From an uncultured Alistipes sp. (GTDB lineage Bacteria > Bacteroidota > Bacteroidia > Bacteroidales > Rikenellaceae), in assembly GCA_900544265.1 (NCBI GenBank), contig UQUQ01000046.1:1-7939 (forward strand): a stretch of DNA of 7,939 bases. Reading direction: 5' to 3'. A model generated the notes under the pieces. It saw only the letters and a list, made by a program, of their open reading frames with translations, ran no database searches and was not told the DNA's origin. Below, piece after piece: positions 5,727-7,939 of the stretch. Position numbers and translations under genes: made by a program. The stretch's first letter is position 1. Every line of letters starts with the position of its first letter.

Positions 5727-6974
5727 ATGACAGAAAGAAGAGTAGTTGTTACGGGCATCGGTACGATCAACCCGCTCGGAAATAGTATTGAGGAGTATTT
5801 TGCAAATCTGGAGAAGGGTGTCAGCGGAGCCGGACCCATTACTCATTTCGATGCCGGAAAATTTAAGACACAGTTTGCTTGTGAAGTAAAGAATTACGAT
5901 CCGAGCCAGCATTTCGACCGCAAGGAGGTCCGCAAGTACGACCTCTTCACGCAGTATGCCCTCGTCGCCGCCACGCAGGCCGTGGAGGATTCGGGCCTCG
6001 ACCTCGAGACCATCGACAAGGAGCAGGTGGGCGTAATCTGGAGCTCGGGCATCGGAGGACTCAAGTCGTTCTTCGATGAGTGTCTGGGCTATGCCGCTGG
6101 GGACGGAACCCCGCGGTTTAGCCCGTTCTTTATTCCCCGCATGATCGCCGACATCGCTGCCGGGTTCATCTCCATGAAGTACGGCTTCATGGGTCCGAAC
6201 TACTGCACCGTCTCGGCCTGCGCATCGTCCAACCACGGCATGATCGCCGCCATGGAGGCCATCCGCTACGGTAAGGCCGACGTGATGGTGGCCGGCGGTT
6301 CGGAGGCTGCCGTCAACGAACCTTCGGTCGGCGGCTTCAACTCGATGCAGGCGCTCTCGACGCGCAACGCCGATCCGCAGCACGCCTCGCGCCCCTTCGA
6401 CCGGGACCGCGACGGCTTCGTCATCGGCGAGGGTGCCGGTGCGCTGATCTTCGAGGAGTATGAGCATGCCAAGGCCCGCGGTGCCAGGATCTATTGCGAG
6501 GTCGTCGGCGGCGGCGCTTCGGCCGACGCCTACCACTTCACGGCGCCCCATCCGGAAGGCAAGGGTGCCATCAAGGCGATGCGCGACGCCATCAAGGACG
6601 CCGGCATCCGTCCCGAGGAGATCGACTACGTGAATGTCCACGGCACCTCGACCCCCGCAGGCGACGGTCCCGAGCTGAAGGCCGTGGCCGCCGTCTTGGG
6701 CGACCATGTCTACAAGGTGAACATCTCGTCCACCAAATCCATGACGGGACACCTGCTGGGTGCCGCCGGAGCCATCGAGGCGCTGGCCTGCATCTTCGCC
6801 ATCACGCACGGCGTGGTGCCCCCGACGATCAACTGCGAGAACCTCGATCCGGCGATCGACCCCAACCTGAATCTGACGCTCAATACAGCCCAGAAGCGCG
6901 ACGTGAAGTGCGCCCTGAGCAACACGTTCGGATTCGGCGGGCACAACGCGACGGTCATCTTCCGCAAACTGTAG
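5727..6974 (+). CDS. fabF: 3-oxoacyl-[acyl-carrier-protein] synthase II (KAS II)
   Basis: This 415-residue condensing enzyme elongates acyl-ACP with malonyl-ACP in type II fatty acid synthesis. The N-terminus RRVVVTGIGTINPLG (4-18) is the standard thiolase-fold opening. The catalytic triad is visible: Cys165 in TVSACASSNHG, His305 in NVHGTSTPAGD and His342 in KSMTGHLLGAAG, with Lys337 alongside. The C-terminal loop GFGGHN (402-407) holds the gatekeeper phenylalanine (Phe403). The Cys-His-His arrangement and length fit FabF or FabB, and the position after acpP favours FabF. The gap to acpP has no terminator, and rnc starts 19 bases after the stop codon, supporting a three-gene operon. A long open frame on the opposite strand is only its GC-rich shadow. 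Confidence 0.97.
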   Translation: MTERRVVVTGIGTINPLGNSIEEYFANLEKGVSGAGPITHFDAGKFKTQFACEVKNYDPSQHFDRKEVRKYDLFTQYALVAATQAVEDSGLDLETIDKEQVGVIWSSGIGGLKSFFDECLGYAAGDGTPRFSPFFIPRMIADIAAGFISMKYGFMGPNYCTVSACASSNHGMIAAMEAIRYGKADVMVAGGSEAAVNEPSVGGFNSMQALSTRNADPQHASRPFDRDRDGFVIGEGAGALIFEEYEHAKARGARIYCEVVGGGASADAYHFTAPHPEGKGAIKAMRDAIKDAGIRPEEIDYVNVHGTSTPAGDGPELKAVAAVLGDHVYKVNISSTKSMTGHLLGAAGAIEALACIFAITHGVVPPTINCENLDPAIDPNLNLTLNTAQKRDVKCALSNTFGFGGHNATVIFRKL

Positions 6975-6993
6975 TTCTTCGAGCTCCGGCGCC

Positions 6994-7767
6994 GTGATCG
7001 ACTTCCTGTTGCGTCCGTACCGACGGAATTTCGGAGAAAACAGACTCTATTACAGAATCATCGATGATATGTTCGGGTTCATCCCGCATAACATCGAACT
7101 CTACAAGCTGGCTTTGATTCACAAGTCAGCTTCTTTGATTTTGGAGGACGGCCGCGCGATCAACAACGAGCGGCTCGAATTCCTGGGCGACGCCGTCATC
7201 GAGGCCGTCACGTCGGACTACCTCTTCATCGAGTTTCCCGACCGCGACGAGGGCTTCATGACGCAGCTGCGTTCGCGGATCGTCTCGCGGCAGTCGCTCA
7301 ACGAGCTGGCCGTGCACCTCGGGCTCGACCGGCAGGTCATCTCCAACAGCGGCGCGGGCATCGTGCAGAAGCATATCTACGGCGATGCCTTCGAGGCGAT
7401 GATGGGGGCTATCTACCTCGATCAGGGGTACGATTTCGTCAACCGCCTGCTCATCAACGGCATCTATTACCGGTATCTGAATCTCGACGAACTGATCGAG
7501 TCGGAGACCGACTTCAAGAGCCGCCTGATCGAGTGGAGCCAGAAGAACCACCACCGCATCCTCTTCCGCACGGATCATGACCAGGGCTATTCGTCCGCAC
7601 ACCCCGTATTCCGCTGCACGGTGCTCGTCGACGACATCGAGGTGGGACACGGCTCGGGAGACTCGAAGAAGGAGGCCGAGCAGCAGGCGGCCTTCTCCGT
7701 TGCGCAGTACATGAGTGACGAGCAGTGTGCGACGCTGCTCGACCGTGTCGACAGGCTGACGCGATAG
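6994..7767 (+). CDS. rnc: Ribonuclease III
   Basis: This 257-residue endonuclease cleaves double-stranded RNA, including rRNA precursors. The start is taken as GTG at 6994, 19 bases after fabF; it keeps the roughly 30-residue lead (FLLRPYRRNFGENRLYY) that Bacteroidota RNase III proteins carry before the catalytic domain. The next in-frame ATG (residue 26) would cut into the first helix. The signature NERLEFLGD (58-66) supplies Glu59, Glu62 and Asp66, and GDAFEAMMGAIYLDQG (130-145) supplies Asp131 and Glu134, matching E. coli Glu38, Glu41, Asp45, Asp114 and Glu117. A C-terminal double-stranded RNA-binding domain spans about 173-240, ending in SKKEAEQQAA. All metal-binding residues are present. 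It is the last gene of the acpP operon and is followed by a strong terminator. Confidence 0.96.
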   Translation: MIDFLLRPYRRNFGENRLYYRIIDDMFGFIPHNIELYKLALIHKSASLILEDGRAINNERLEFLGDAVIEAVTSDYLFIEFPDRDEGFMTQLRSRIVSRQSLNELAVHLGLDRQVISNSGAGIVQKHIYGDAFEAMMGAIYLDQGYDFVNRLLINGIYYRYLNLDELIESETDFKSRLIEWSQKNHHRILFRTDHDQGYSSAHPVFRCTVLVDDIEVGHGSGDSKKEAEQQAAFSVAQYMSDEQCATLLDRVDRLTR

Positions 7768-7775
7768 GGTGACAT

Positions 7776-7813
7776 GCGGGCCGCATTCCGTGGGGTGCGG
7801 CCCGCTTTTTTTT
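7776..7813 (+). terminator. Intrinsic terminator of the acpP-fabF-rnc operon
   Basis: GCGGGCCGCA (7776-7785) and TGCGGCCCGC (7796-7805) form a perfect 10-bp GC-rich stem with a 10-base loop, followed by eight T residues (7806-7813). It begins 9 bases after the rnc stop codon. The next start codon is at 7825, so the hairpin also lies directly in front of the downstream gene. Confidence 0.9.
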
Positions 7814-7824
7814 CTGATCGGACC

Positions 7825-7939
7825 ATGAAACAGATTGCTGACAAGATGGCGGCGCGCGGTGTCGCTGCGCTGGATGACCGGGAGCTGCTGGCCCTGCTGC
7901 TCGAGGACGAGCAGGCGGCCGATGCGCTGTGGCAGGCGT
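7825..7939 (+). CDS. radC: Probable RadC-family protein (UPF0758), N-terminal 38 codons only
   Basis: The ATG at 7825 opens a frame that runs off the window end. The visible residues include ADKMAARGVAALDDRELLAL, which resembles the opening helix-hairpin-helix region of RadC proteins (typically REKLxxxGxxxLSDxELLAxLL). The usual R-T/S-G that follows ELLAxLL is replaced here by LLEDEQAADAL, so the match is partial. Family members have a C-terminal JAMM-type metalloprotease fold, which lies outside the window; their cellular role is uncertain despite the historic DNA-repair name. The start follows the rnc terminator by 11 bases, leaving no room for a normal promoter between them. A different helix-hairpin-helix protein remains possible. 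Confidence 0.55.
   Translation, partial: MKQIADKMAARGVAALDDRELLALLLEDEQAADALWQA

Noticed and set aside
5709..6944. Minus-strand open frame of 411 codons opposite fabF
   Set aside because: It mirrors a full-length FabF with an intact catalytic triad and runs through the acpP-fabF operon; it shows no protein family features of its own.

Overview
The window reads as ordinary chromosomal DNA from a high-GC member of the Bacteroidota, most likely close to Alistipes (Rikenellaceae). The clues are the acpP-fabF-rnc gene order, start codons without Shine-Dalgarno sequences but with A-rich leaders, and promoter elements of the Bacteroidota type (TTTG near -33 and TAnnTTTG near -7). The genus is inferred from protein flavour and GC content, not from a database match. 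All coding sequence is GC-rich; the only clearly AT-rich stretch is the pepE/acpP divergent intergenic region.

Layout. (a) 1-2238, plus strand: the C-terminal three quarters of an iron-sulfur L-cysteine desulfidase/L-serine dehydratase-like protein (UPF0597, YhaM/CyuA family), then 8 bases later a secreted histidine acid phosphatase of the phytase/MINPP type. (b) 2239-2565: a non-coding convergent gap with a strong terminator hairpin and a pyrimidine-rich tract. (c) 2566-5268, minus strand, transcribed in the order pepE (aspartyl dipeptidase), yraN (UPF0102 nuclease-fold protein), waaA (Kdo transferase of lipid A/LPS assembly). A repeat-bearing gap of 286 bases separates pepE from yraN. A consensus promoter lies between yraN and waaA, so waaA can be expressed on its own. 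(d) 5269-5447: an AT-rich divergent control region with two near-mirror-image promoter candidates, one for pepE and one for acpP. (e) 5448-7767, plus strand: acpP, fabF, rnc as a likely operon ending in a strong intrinsic terminator. (f) 7825 to the end: the first 38 codons of a probable RadC-family (UPF0758) gene starting only 11 bases after that terminator's T-run.

Functionally, acpP and fabF provide the acyl carrier and the elongating condensing enzyme of type II fatty acid synthesis, and rnc processes structured RNA. WaaA attaches Kdo to the lipid A precursor, which is itself built from acyl-ACP. The other genes are housekeeping or catabolic (cysteine/serine breakdown, phosphate release from organic phosphates, Asp-X dipeptide hydrolysis, DNA metabolism).

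I found no mobile element, CRISPR array, tRNA, rRNA or recognisable defence system, and nothing I would call a new biological system. The points most worth a second look are small-scale: the mirror-image divergent promoter, the 36-bp degenerate tandem repeats between pepE and yraN, the purine/pyrimidine-skewed tract after waaA, and the terminator sitting directly against the RadC-like start.
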